A stretch of 55,474 nt of DNA. Origin: Nocardia alni (GTDB lineage: Bacteria; Actinomycetota; Actinomycetes; Mycobacteriales; Mycobacteriaceae). This document shows, piece by piece, positions 17,357 to 25,236 of the stretch (position 1 is its first letter; the number at the start of each line of letters is the position of its first letter). The notes under the pieces are model-generated. The model worked only from the letters and a program-made list of their open reading frames with translations, searched no databases and was not told where the DNA came from. A program made the translations under genes and the position numbers. The stretch lies in the NCBI RefSeq assembly GCF_019038435.1, contig NZ_JAGPOX010000056.1, forward strand, positions 1 to 55,474, read 5' to 3'.

Positions 17357-17499
17357 CTCCTCGGCGCGGGAATCGTGTGGGGCTACGACACCGACGGTAG
17401 CGGCGTTGCGGGCTCTCGGAGCCGACCCGCGGCGGCCGTCATACTTTGTTCTCGAATGCGCTTCCCAGCGCGCATGCCCATCATCGGAACAGGACGGAT

Positions 17500-18126
17500 A
17501 TGGACCAGAAAGACTATCTCGACACTCGGCGCAGCCTGCACGGCATCGCCGAATCGGTCATGGCCGGACCGCAGTTCCGCAGCAGCGAGACGATCCGATT
17601 GACCGCCGCGCCAGGAGGATTCGCGACCGTGCGGCAGCCGAGCCTGGCCGTGGACGGGCAGTGGCTGCTCGCCGGAGGACAGCGGGTCGCCGAGCTGGAC
17701 GGGACCACGTACGCGCGGCTCGCCGCAGCGGCGGGCATCGACCTCGGCGCTCCGGTGGGGGTGTATTCGGACGATTCCGGTGTCGCACCCGATGAGACCA
17801 TCCGGGTAGATCCGGCGGCCGCCGGGTTGATCGCGCGGACGTTCGAGGCGGGGGATCAGGCCCTGCGCCGGCTGCTGCCCGGGCAGACCCCGGTGCTGTG
17901 GCCCGAACATTTCGACCTCGGATGCTCGAACGACGAGGTCAACTTCGGCGTGTCCCCGGGCGACGCGGCCATCGCGGAGCCGTACGCGTACGTGGGCCCG
18001 TGGACGCAGCGTACGGGCGAGTTCTGGAATCAGTCGTTCGGCGCCGCCCGCACCCTGGCGGAGCTGGGGGACGCCGACGGGGTGTACGCCTTCTTCGAGC
18101 AGGGGCGGCGTGCGGCCGGGGCGTAG
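17500..18126 (+). CDS. Conserved actinobacterial hypothetical protein
   Basis: 208 residues, soluble, acidic, no signal peptide. Phrases such as LWPEHFDLGCSNDEVNFG and EPYAYVGPW recall a conserved actinobacterial family of unknown function. The ATG at 17500 follows AGGACGGAT; the frame is open upstream to 17446. It is divergent from the sigma gene, sharing a 143-base promoter region, so it could belong to that sigma factor's regulon. Confidence 0.65.
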   Translation: MDQKDYLDTRRSLHGIAESVMAGPQFRSSETIRLTAAPGGFATVRQPSLAVDGQWLLAGGQRVAELDGTTYARLAAAAGIDLGAPVGVYSDDSGVAPDETIRVDPAAAGLIARTFEAGDQALRRLLPGQTPVLWPEHFDLGCSNDEVNFGVSPGDAAIAEPYAYVGPWTQRTGEFWNQSFGAARTLAELGDADGVYAFFEQGRRAAGA

Positions 18127-18239
18127 TGCCGGACCAGGATCCGCAGGTCGCGGACCATTCGCCGACAAGGGGTAGCCAAACTATTGCCATATCGGGTTAG
18201 CTGGTGGGAGCAGCACTGTTCCGAGACCAGGAGGTCGTC

Positions 18240-18509
18240 ATGGGAGTGTTCGACAAAATCAAGGAAGCAGCCGACCGAGCCAGGGGGATGGCGGGCTCAC
18301 AGACCGACAGGGCCAAGGATCTGATCGGTACGCAGGCCGACAAGCTCGATCCGATGGTCGACAAGGCGGGCCAATTCGTCAACGAGAAGACCGGTGGCAA
18401 ATTCTCCGATCAGGTCGACTCGGCGCAGAATGCGGCGAAGAAGGCCATGCACGACCAGCAGTCCGGCAGCCGGCCCACCGAGCGGCCCGAAGACCAGCCT
18501 GGCCAGTAA
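18240..18509 (+). CDS. MT0933-type antitoxin-like small protein
   Basis: 89 residues, helical and charged, beginning GVFDKIKEAADRARG and followed by DRAKDLIGTQADKLDP, the pattern of the MT0933/Rv0909 antitoxin-like family. The ATG has a strong AGGAGG site. A toxin gene would be expected next to it (Rv0910-like), but none is present on either side, so it may have a structural or stress role instead. The C-terminus is Pro/Glu/Gln-rich and disordered. Confidence 0.7.
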   Translation: MGVFDKIKEAADRARGMAGSQTDRAKDLIGTQADKLDPMVDKAGQFVNEKTGGKFSDQVDSAQNAAKKAMHDQQSGSRPTERPEDQPGQ

Positions 18510-18582
18510 TCCGCCGACTCCGAACGATTCCGGCCAGGTAGTCCGGGATAGCGGAGCGGCGCACACAGACGGACATTCCGGA

Positions 18583-18613
18583 CAGTGGGGCGATGCTCGA
18601 CATGGCCCCACTG
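18583..18613 (+). terminator. Stem-loop after the antitoxin-like gene
   Basis: CAGTGGGGC (18583-18591) pairs perfectly with GCCCCACTG (18605-18613), loop 13 bases, 74 bases after the stop codon at 18509. Confidence 0.6.
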
Positions 18614-18710
18614 GCGTTTCCACGCTTGCCTGCCGGTTCCCTTCATGATCACCATTTAATATTTGGGCAAATGTTTCGTTACTTCTCTTCGGTTGCAGAG
18701 GGGATAGCTG

Positions 18711-19604
18711 ATGCGTTTGCCTGTGCTGGTTGCCGTGATAGGTCTTTGCGTACTCTGTGGGAGCGGTGGAGCCGCGGCCGATTCGAGCATGCTGGACGGT
18801 AGCTCCGCGCCGCCCGGGGCGAACGACTGGCGTTGTGCGCCGCCCCACGAACATCCGGATCCGGTGGTACTCGTGCACGGCACGTGGGGCAATCAGAACA
18901 ACTGGAACGTTCTGGCCCCGCAGCTGAAAGACCAAGGATATTGCGTCTTTTCGCTCAACTACGGCCGCGATACCGCCAGCGTCACGGGGGCGCGGCCGGG
19001 CGTGTACGGCACCGGCGACATCCGCGAATCGGCCTGGCAGCTAGCGGAATTCGTCGACAAGGTTCGTGCCGCGACGCACGGCGCGCACGTCGACCTGGTG
19101 GCGCATTCGCAGGGCGGTATTGTCGCCCGGCAGTATATGCGCTTCGATGGAGGCGTGGATCACGCTGACCCACAGCATAATTCGGTGCGCAGGTTGATCA
19201 CCCTCGGGGCGACCAACCATGGCACCACCTATCGGGACATGGGCTATCTGGTGAGCACCGGCAGTGCCGGTAGTCCGGTGAAATCCGTCGTGACGCGGGT
19301 GCTGGGTGTCGCGGCCGCACAGCAGGTCGTCGGCAGCGAATTCCTCCGGCGGCTCAACGCCGGCGGCGACACCGAGCCCGGCGTCGACTACACGGTGATC
19401 GCCAGCCGTCTGGACCAGGTCACCACCCCACCCGAGTCCACCTTCCTGCGCCCGGGCCCCCGCGCGGTGGTCGACAACGTCTGGGTGCAGAACGTGTGCG
19501 CGAAGGACACCGTCGACCACTCGGACCTACCCCGCTCCCCCGCGGTGATCGAAATCGTCGAGCAGGCCCTCGATCCGGCCGATGTCGCGCGAGGATGCGA
19601 TTAG
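18711..19604 (+). CDS. Secreted lipase/esterase (alpha/beta hydrolase, lipase class 2 type)
   Basis: 297 residues with a Sec signal peptide (about 1-23, ending AAA-D). The oxyanion region is VLVHGTWGNQNNW, the nucleophile is in AHSQGG (about Ser129), and His in TVDHSDLP is the probable catalytic base. Cys residues near 42, 83, 265 and 296 could form disulfides after export, consistent with the DsbA/VKOR pair elsewhere in the window. The ATG follows GAGGGG. The gene ends 7 bases before the convergent metE-like stop codon. Confidence 0.85.
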   Translation: MRLPVLVAVIGLCVLCGSGGAAADSSMLDGSSAPPGANDWRCAPPHEHPDPVVLVHGTWGNQNNWNVLAPQLKDQGYCVFSLNYGRDTASVTGARPGVYGTGDIRESAWQLAEFVDKVRAATHGAHVDLVAHSQGGIVARQYMRFDGGVDHADPQHNSVRRLITLGATNHGTTYRDMGYLVSTGSAGSPVKSVVTRVLGVAAAQQVVGSEFLRRLNAGGDTEPGVDYTVIASRLDQVTTPPESTFLRPGPRAVVDNVWVQNVCAKDTVDHSDLPRSPAVIEIVEQALDPADVARGCD

Positions 19605-19611
19605 GCGCCCA

Positions 19612-21939
19612 TCACGCGTCCTGATCGTCGGCCTCCACGCGCCGGCGCACACGCCGGGCCGCGGCGACCATATTGCGCAGCGCGGGTTCGAGTTGCCAGT
19701 AGTGCCGGGTCTTCAAACCACCGTCCGGGTTGGCCCACAGTCGTTCGGGGGTGACGGCCTCGGCCGCCGCGGTGAGGAGTTCGTCCAGCTCGTCGATGTC
19801 GGGGATTCGGGCCGAACGGCTTTCGTACACGCCCGGTCCTACGCCGTGGCTGAGGCCCTGACCGTGTTCGGCGTCCTCGTGCAGCGCCTCGAGGACCCAC
19901 TCGATCGAGCGGGTCGCCACGACCGCGGTGACGTCGGCGTCCAGTTCTTCGATCGCCTGGACGATCTCCGCGCGCGCGGAATACGCGATGTGCGTGTGGA
20001 TCTGCGTCGCCGGGCCGACCCCGGAGGTCGCCAGTTTGAACGCGTTGACCGCCCAGCGCAGATACTCGCGGCGGCCGTCCGGGCGCAGCGGGAGCAGTTC
20101 ACGGATGGCGGGCTCGTCGACCTGGATGATCGCCACCCCGGCCTTCTCCAGGTCGGCCAGCTCGTCCCGAATCGCCAGTGCCACTTGGTCCGCGGTCTCG
20201 TACAGCGGCTGATCCTGCCGCACGAACGAGCGTGCCACCATGGTGACCGGGCCGGTCACGATGCCCTTCACCGGCTTGTCGGTGAGTGACTGCGCGTAGG
20301 CGGTCCACTCCACGCTCATCGGCTTCGGCCGCGCCACATCGCCGTAGAGGATCGGCGGGCGCACACACCGCGAGCCGTACACCTGCACCCAGCCGAAATG
20401 CGTGGTGGCGAAGCCGTCCAGCAGTTCGGCGAAGTACTGCACCATGTCGTTGCGCTCGTGCTCGCCGTGCACCAGCACGTCCAGGCCGATGTCCTCCTGC
20501 AGCCGGATCGTCGAGGAGATCTCGGCCTCGATCCGTGTGCGGTACTCCTCGTAGGACAGCTTTCCCTCGGCGAGATCGTGGCGGGCTTGGCGCGCACCGT
20601 CGGTCTGCGGGAAGGAGCCCAGGGTGGTGGCGGGCACCGGCGGCAGCTGTAGCCGCTCGCGCTGCGCCTCACGCCGGACCGCGTAGGGCGCGCGCTCGCG
20701 CATCCGCTGGGTGATCGCGTAAACCCGTTGCCGCACAGCGTGTTTCTGCTTGAAATGCACCTGGCTCGGCCGCTTGCGCCAGGAGTCGGACGGCCCCTCG
20801 GTCAGCGCCTTGGCGAGCGAAACCACCTCCAGCACCTTCTGTTTCGCGAAGGCCAGCCGGTCCGCCACGTTACCGTCGACGTCGTACTCCACCAGCAGGT
20901 CGTAGGGCAGGTGCAGCAGCGTGCTGCCGGTGGACACCACCAGGTCCGGGCACACCTCGGCCAGCTCGTTGAGATAGTTCAGGGTGATGTGGCGATCGGC
21001 GCGCCACACATTGGTTCCGCTGATCACGCCCGCGTACAAGCGCTTTCGCGCGATGCCCGGAATCGCGGCCAGCTCCTGCGGGGGCACCCGGTAGCTGGCG
21101 AGGTCCAGGCCGATCGCCTCCACCCCGGTGCGGCACAGCGCGGCCAGGGCATCGCCCAGATCGCCGTACTGGCCGGTGACCAGGATGCGCGGCCGCAGCG
21201 GCGCCTTGGACAACCTCTGATACGCCTTCTCGAACAGTTCGACGGTGCGCGGCGAACGCTCGCTGGTGAAACACGGCTCGTCCAACTGCACACAGGTGGA
21301 GCCGCGCTTGGCCAGGATCTCGAACAGCTGCTCGTACACCGGCAGCAGCCGGTCCAGCAGCTCCAGCTTGTCGAATTCGGTCTCACCGGGTGTGCCGCCG
21401 GTCTTGGACAGCAACAGCAGCGACAGCGGGCCGAGCACCACCGGGCGCAACTCGATGCCGCGCGCCTTGGCCCGGTCCCACTCGTCCAGCAGCGCCTCGG
21501 GATGCAGCGAGAACCGGGTGTCGGCGTCCAGCTCGGGCTGGCGGTAGTGGTAGTTCGTGCCGAACCAGCGCACCAGCTCCAGCGGCGGCAGATCCGGACG
21601 GCCGCGCGCCATCAGGAAGTAGAAGTCCAGCGGGTCCAGCGCTTCGCCGGACGAGTCCTCGCGATAGGGCTCGAACCGCCTGGGCACCGCGCCGAACAAC
21701 AGCGCGTTGTCCAGCACATGGTCGTAGAAGGAGAAGGAGTTGCCGGGCACCTGGGTGAGCCCGGTCGCGGCCAGCTCGTTGAACTGCGTTTCCTGGATGT
21801 CCCGCCCGACCGCCAGCAGCTTCTCCCTGGAGATGCCGCCGTGCCAGTAGGAGTCGAGGGCCCGCTTGAGTTCACGATGCGGCCCGATCCTCGGGTAACC
21901 CAGAATGCTGGACCCGAACCCGTCCACCACATTGACCAT
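19612..21939 (-). CDS. metE: Cobalamin-independent methionine synthase homologue with degraded zinc site
   Basis: 775 residues, full two-domain MetE length: N-terminal domain from GYPRIGPHRELKRAL and C-terminal domain from LGSFPQT through GWVQVYGSRCVRPP to NPDGGLKTR. Active MetE binds catalytic zinc with His, Cys, Glu and Cys. Here His650 is kept (IHTHIAYS), but the Cys position is Ala652, the Glu position is Val674 and the last Cys is Gly740. Offsets of 2 and 24 residues from the His match E. coli (641, 643, 665), so the alignment is firm. The frame is intact. It may have a different metal site or reaction, or regulate. The ATG at 21939 has AGGAG upstream. Confidence 0.85.
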   Translation of the reverse strand: MVNVVDGFGSSILGYPRIGPHRELKRALDSYWHGGISREKLLAVGRDIQETQFNELAATGLTQVPGNSFSFYDHVLDNALLFGAVPRRFEPYREDSSGEALDPLDFYFLMARGRPDLPPLELVRWFGTNYHYRQPELDADTRFSLHPEALLDEWDRAKARGIELRPVVLGPLSLLLLSKTGGTPGETEFDKLELLDRLLPVYEQLFEILAKRGSTCVQLDEPCFTSERSPRTVELFEKAYQRLSKAPLRPRILVTGQYGDLGDALAALCRTGVEAIGLDLASYRVPPQELAAIPGIARKRLYAGVISGTNVWRADRHITLNYLNELAEVCPDLVVSTGSTLLHLPYDLLVEYDVDGNVADRLAFAKQKVLEVVSLAKALTEGPSDSWRKRPSQVHFKQKHAVRQRVYAITQRMRERAPYAVRREAQRERLQLPPVPATTLGSFPQTDGARQARHDLAEGKLSYEEYRTRIEAEISSTIRLQEDIGLDVLVHGEHERNDMVQYFAELLDGFATTHFGWVQVYGSRCVRPPILYGDVARPKPMSVEWTAYAQSLTDKPVKGIVTGPVTMVARSFVRQDQPLYETADQVALAIRDELADLEKAGVAIIQVDEPAIRELLPLRPDGRREYLRWAVNAFKLATSGVGPATQIHTHIAYSARAEIVQAIEELDADVTAVVATRSIEWVLEALHEDAEHGQGLSHGVGPGVYESRSARIPDIDELDELLTAAAEAVTPERLWANPDGGLKTRHYWQLEPALRNMVAAARRVRRRVEADDQDA

Positions 21940-22016
21940 CGCGACCTGCTCCTTCCCGCCTCTCCGCGTTTCAGCGGAAGATGTAGAGCCGTCCAACGTT
22001 GAGCATCCGTGGCGGC

Positions 22017-22037
22017 GGTTGAGATATGACATCAACC
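22017..22037. repeat. Inverted repeat in the metE-like leader
   Basis: GGTTGA (22017-22022) and TCAACC (22032-22037) form a symmetric element about 80 bases before the metE-like start. A second GGTTG...CAACC pair is at 22073-22097. They could be an operator or a leader hairpin. No cobalamin or SAM riboswitch consensus was recognised in the 291-base gap. Confidence 0.35.
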
Positions 22038-22230
22038 TTGGGCGTGCCCGGCAGCTTGCCGTGGCTCACAAAGGTTGTTGTTACGCTGGCAGCAACCCCC
22101 TGTATACGCGGAAAGGCCTGGGAGCTGAACGTGACGCACTGAGCGCCCATGTGAAACGTCCGGTATGAACAGGCACCCACCGCCGCCCCGAGACAACGAG
22201 TGCGGGACGAGCGCGGGGTGCCATCGGTGA

Positions 22231-23103
22231 TCAGGAGCGGTTGTACTCGTAGAAGCCCGCGCCCGCTTTTTTGCCAAGTAGACCGGCTTCGACCATGCGC
22301 ATGAGCAGCGGCGGCGCGGAGTACAGGGGTTCCTTGAACTCCGCGTACATGGAGTCGGCGATCGACTTGACGGTGTCCAGGCCGACCAGATCGGTCAGCG
22401 CCAGCGGGCCCATCGGGTGGGCACAGCCCAGCACCATGGCCTTGTCGACGTCTTCCTTGGTCGCGAAACCGGATTCGACCATCCGGATGGCCGAGAGCAG
22501 ATACGGCACGAGCAGCGCGTTGACCACGAAGCCGGAGCGGTCGGCCGAACGCACGGCCTGCTTGCCCAGTATCTCGGTGGCGAACTCCTCGGCGCGCTTG
22601 GAGACGGCCTCGCTGGTCTTGAGCGTCGTCACCAGCTCGACCAGCGGCAGCACGGGCACCGGGTTGAAGAAGTGCATGCCGACCACGCGCTCGGGCTGGG
22701 TGGTGGCCACGGCGATCTTCATGATCGGGATCGAGGACGTGTTCGAGGCCAGCACGGCGTCGGGGTCGGTGACGACCTTGTCGAGTTCGCCGAAGATCGA
22801 GGTCTTGACCTCTTCGCTCTCCACCACGGCCTCCACGACCAGCTGGCGGTCGGCGAAGTCGCCCAGATCCGAGGTGAACCGCAGCCGCCAGGCTGTCTGC
22901 TCACGCTCGCGCTCGGTGATCTTGCCGCTCGACACGCCGCGATCGAGCGAGCGCAGGATGCGGGCACGCCCGGCGGCCGCCAGCTCCCGTGTGGGCTCGA
23001 ACACGAGCACATCGACATGCGCCCGGGCACAGACCTCGGCGATTCCGGCGCCCATCTGTCCGGCGCCGATGATTCCGACGCGCTGAATCTTTTCGCTGCT
23101 CAC
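22231..23103 (-). CDS. fadB2: 3-hydroxybutyryl-CoA dehydrogenase
   Basis: 290 residues. The NAD-binding motif GIIGAGQMGAG (10-20) and the catalytic HFFNPVPVLPLVELV are clear, followed by the C-terminal helical domain (HPMGPLALTDLVGLD). It oxidises 3-hydroxybutyryl-CoA to acetoacetyl-CoA in fatty acid or ketone-body use. The start is the GTG at 23103 behind AGGAGCGG; an upstream open frame to 23289 is not family-like. It follows aceA on the same strand, as icl1-fadB2 does in M. tuberculosis, but hairpins in the 335-base gap suggest separate transcripts. Confidence 0.92.
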   Translation of the reverse strand: MSSEKIQRVGIIGAGQMGAGIAEVCARAHVDVLVFEPTRELAAAGRARILRSLDRGVSSGKITEREREQTAWRLRFTSDLGDFADRQLVVEAVVESEEVKTSIFGELDKVVTDPDAVLASNTSSIPIMKIAVATTQPERVVGMHFFNPVPVLPLVELVTTLKTSEAVSKRAEEFATEILGKQAVRSADRSGFVVNALLVPYLLSAIRMVESGFATKEDVDKAMVLGCAHPMGPLALTDLVGLDTVKSIADSMYAEFKEPLYSAPPLLMRMVEAGLLGKKAGAGFYEYNRS

Positions 23104-23332
23104 GTCCCGCTCCTGCTGGTTGTCCGGCGGTTGTCCATAGGGGTGAAGTCCGGAGGGTGTCCGGGACTTCTGCTCATTCACGGTATACGGAATGCGGGGT
23201 GTGGCCCTACCTGCCGGGTCTGTTCGGCAGGGCGGACCGGCGGTCACCGTAAACACCCGTTCCACAGGCCCTTTCGGCGCGACAACCACTTCGCTGGGTT
23301 CGCATCGCCGCCACGGATCCCCGACTCCAACG

Positions 23333-23372
23333 GCTTTCCGCCCGTCCGCTGAAACGCGGACAGTCGGAAAGC
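23333..23372 (-). terminator. Second stem-loop downstream of aceA
   Basis: GCTTTCCG (23333-23340) pairs with CGGAAAGC (23365-23372) and, inside a 3-base bulge on each side, GTCCGC (23344-23349) pairs with GCGGAC (23356-23361), leaving a 6-base loop. A long, stable hairpin able to stop transcription from aceA. Confidence 0.65.
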
Positions 23373-23379
23373 TGAGAGC

Positions 23380-23430
23380 CGTCCCGCCGCCCGGTGTCGG
23401 TTGTGATGCGACGGGTCAGGCGGCGGGACG
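23380..23430 (-). terminator. First stem-loop directly after the aceA stop
   Basis: A perfect 12-bp inverted repeat, CGTCCCGCCGCC (23380-23391) with GGCGGCGGGACG (23419-23430), begins 8 bases after the aceA stop codon. The 27-base loop can fold further. Confidence 0.65.
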
Positions 23431-23438
23431 ACGATTCA

Positions 23439-24725
23439 TCAGTGGAACTGGCCCTCTTCGGTGGACCCCTTCAGGGCCGCGGTCGAGGTGTTCGGGTCCA
23501 CTGTGGTGGCGATCAGGTCGAAGTAGCCGGCGCCCACCTCGCGCTGGTGCTTGGTGGCGGTGTAGCCGCGGGCCTCGGCCTCGAACTCACGCTCCTGCAG
23601 CTCGACGTAGGCCGACATGCCCTCGCGGGCGTAGCCGTAGGCCAGGTCGAACATGCCGTAGTTGAGCGAGTGGAAGCCGGCCAGGGTGATGAACTGGAAC
23701 TTGAAGCCCATCGCGCCCAGCTCGCGCTGGAACTTGGCGATGGTGGCGTCGTCCAGGTGCTGCTTCCAGTTGAAGGACGGCGAGCAGTTGTAGGCCAGCA
23801 GCTGGTCCGGGAACTCGCTGCGCACGGACTCGGAGAACTTGCGGGCCAGCTCCAGGTCCGGGGTGCCGGTCTCCATCCAGATCAGGTCCGCGTAGGGGGC
23901 GTATGCCTTGGCGCGGGCGATGCAGGGCTCGATGCCGTTCTTGACGCCGTAGAAGCCCTCGGCGGTGCGGGTGCCGTCCAGGAACTGGCGGTCGCGCTCG
24001 TCCACGTCGGAGGTGATCAGGGTGGCGGCCTCGGCGTCGGTGCGGGCGATGATCACCGACGGGACGTCGGCGACGTCGGACGCCAGGCGCGCGGAGGTCA
24101 GGGTGCGGATGTGCTGCTGGGTGGGGATCAGCACCTTGCCACCGAGGTGGCCGCACTTCTTCTCCGAGGCCAGCTGGTCCTCCCAGTGCACGCCGGAGGC
24201 GCCGGCGGCGATCATGGCCTTCTGCAGCTCGTAGGCGTTCAGCGCGCCACCGAAGCCGGCCTCGGCGTCGGCGACGATCGGGGCCAGCCAGTTCTTCACC
24301 GAGGTGTCGCCCTCGACCGCGGCGATCTCGTCGGCGCGCAGCAGCGCGTTGTTGATCCGCCGGACCACGGCCGGGACCGAGTTGGCCGGGTACAGCGACT
24401 GGTCAGGGTAGGTGTGGCCGGACAGGTTCGCGTCACCGGCGACCTGCCACCCCGACAGGTAGATGGCCTTGAGGCCCGCGCGCACCTGCTGCACGGCCAT
24501 ATTGCCGGTCAGTGCGCCCAGGGAGTTGATGTAGTCCTCGTTGGTGACCAGATCCCAGAGGATCTCCGAGCCGCGGCGGGCCAGCGTCGCCTCCTCGACG
24601 ACGGTGCCCTGCAGCTTCGACACCTGCTCGGCGGTGTAGTTGCGCGTGACGCCCTTCCAGCGGGGGTTGGTGTCCCAGTCCTGCTGGATTTCCGCGGCGG
24701 TCTTGGGGGTGCCGGTGGTCGACAT
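23439..24725 (-). CDS. aceA: Isocitrate lyase
   Basis: 428 residues, the length of M. tuberculosis Icl1. The catalytic cysteine is Cys191 in EKKCGHLGGK, and the substrate-binding region WMETGTPDLE is present. It cleaves isocitrate to glyoxylate and succinate in the glyoxylate shunt, and this class often also cleaves 2-methylisocitrate. The ATG at 24725 has GGAGCAG upstream; a longer frame to 24872 is not family-like. The RamB-type regulator at 49836 is the probable controller. The upstream region carries candidate binding sites listed separately. Confidence 0.95.
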   Translation of the reverse strand: MSTTGTPKTAAEIQQDWDTNPRWKGVTRNYTAEQVSKLQGTVVEEATLARRGSEILWDLVTNEDYINSLGALTGNMAVQQVRAGLKAIYLSGWQVAGDANLSGHTYPDQSLYPANSVPAVVRRINNALLRADEIAAVEGDTSVKNWLAPIVADAEAGFGGALNAYELQKAMIAAGASGVHWEDQLASEKKCGHLGGKVLIPTQQHIRTLTSARLASDVADVPSVIIARTDAEAATLITSDVDERDRQFLDGTRTAEGFYGVKNGIEPCIARAKAYAPYADLIWMETGTPDLELARKFSESVRSEFPDQLLAYNCSPSFNWKQHLDDATIAKFQRELGAMGFKFQFITLAGFHSLNYGMFDLAYGYAREGMSAYVELQEREFEAEARGYTATKHQREVGAGYFDLIATTVDPNTSTAALKGSTEEGQFH

Positions 24726-24894
24726 CTCTGCTCCGATTCGTTTCGGTGCCCCATCTCCGGACTGTTCCTCGCGTGCCGAGCGGGTCGGCGGCGGGCACGA
24801 TGTCCGAATTCTGCTGGAGCGGATATTTGCAGGCTTGCTATGCCCATCGGGGGTACTACAACACGATTGCACAAGTAAAAAGTGCCGTCTACCT

Positions 24895-24949
24895 GTTGCA
24901 ACTGTAAATCTTGGCTAGCTTTACCTCGCCATTTGCTAACTATGCGAAA
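24895..24949 (-). promoter_or_regulatory. Candidate RamB-type sites upstream of aceA
   Basis: AACTATGCGAAA (24938-24949) resembles the corynebacterial RamB box (AACTTTGCAAA-like), and GTTGCAAC (24895-24902) is a small palindrome with the same TTGCAA core. They lie 170-225 bases before aceA. The match is from memory of the motif and is weak. Confidence 0.3.
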
Positions 24950-25029
24950 TTAGCGCGCTGATTGCGCGATCTTGATCTACTCGCGGGTAGGCCTGACGTG
25001 CGGTTTTTGCATAACGCCCGTACTGTTAG

Positions 25030-25045
25030 CGTGATCCATACCACG
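25030..25045. promoter_or_regulatory. Candidate CRP/GlxR-like site
   Basis: CGTGATCCATACCACG fits GTG-N8-CAC, the core of mycobacterial CRP and corynebacterial GlxR sites, between divergent aceA and the lipase gene. The rest of this 511-base intergenic region (24726-25236) shows AT-richer promoter-like DNA and no gene. Confidence 0.3.
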
Positions 25046-25236
25046 GGACACCCGGCGGGTCCGCATTCCCGGTTGTGACGACCTTCACAACCATCGAGTG
25101 ACGAATAGGTGACGGGAGTCACTCACTCGAGCAAGACACTGTGTCCTGGACCGCCGAACGACCGTGCGGCTGCGACACTGGCTCCGATACCGATGGACCG
25201 GAATGTCCGGTCCATATGAGCCCGCCGAGGAGAACG

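Noticed and set aside
20099..21758. Long open frames antisense to metE
   Set aside because: GC-rich DNA keeps opposite frames open; their translations are Arg/Pro/Ala-rich without motifs, and the sense frame is a full-length recognised protein.
21940..22230. Cobalamin riboswitch before metE
   Set aside because: Expected from related genomes, but no B12-box-like consensus could be found on the minus strand.
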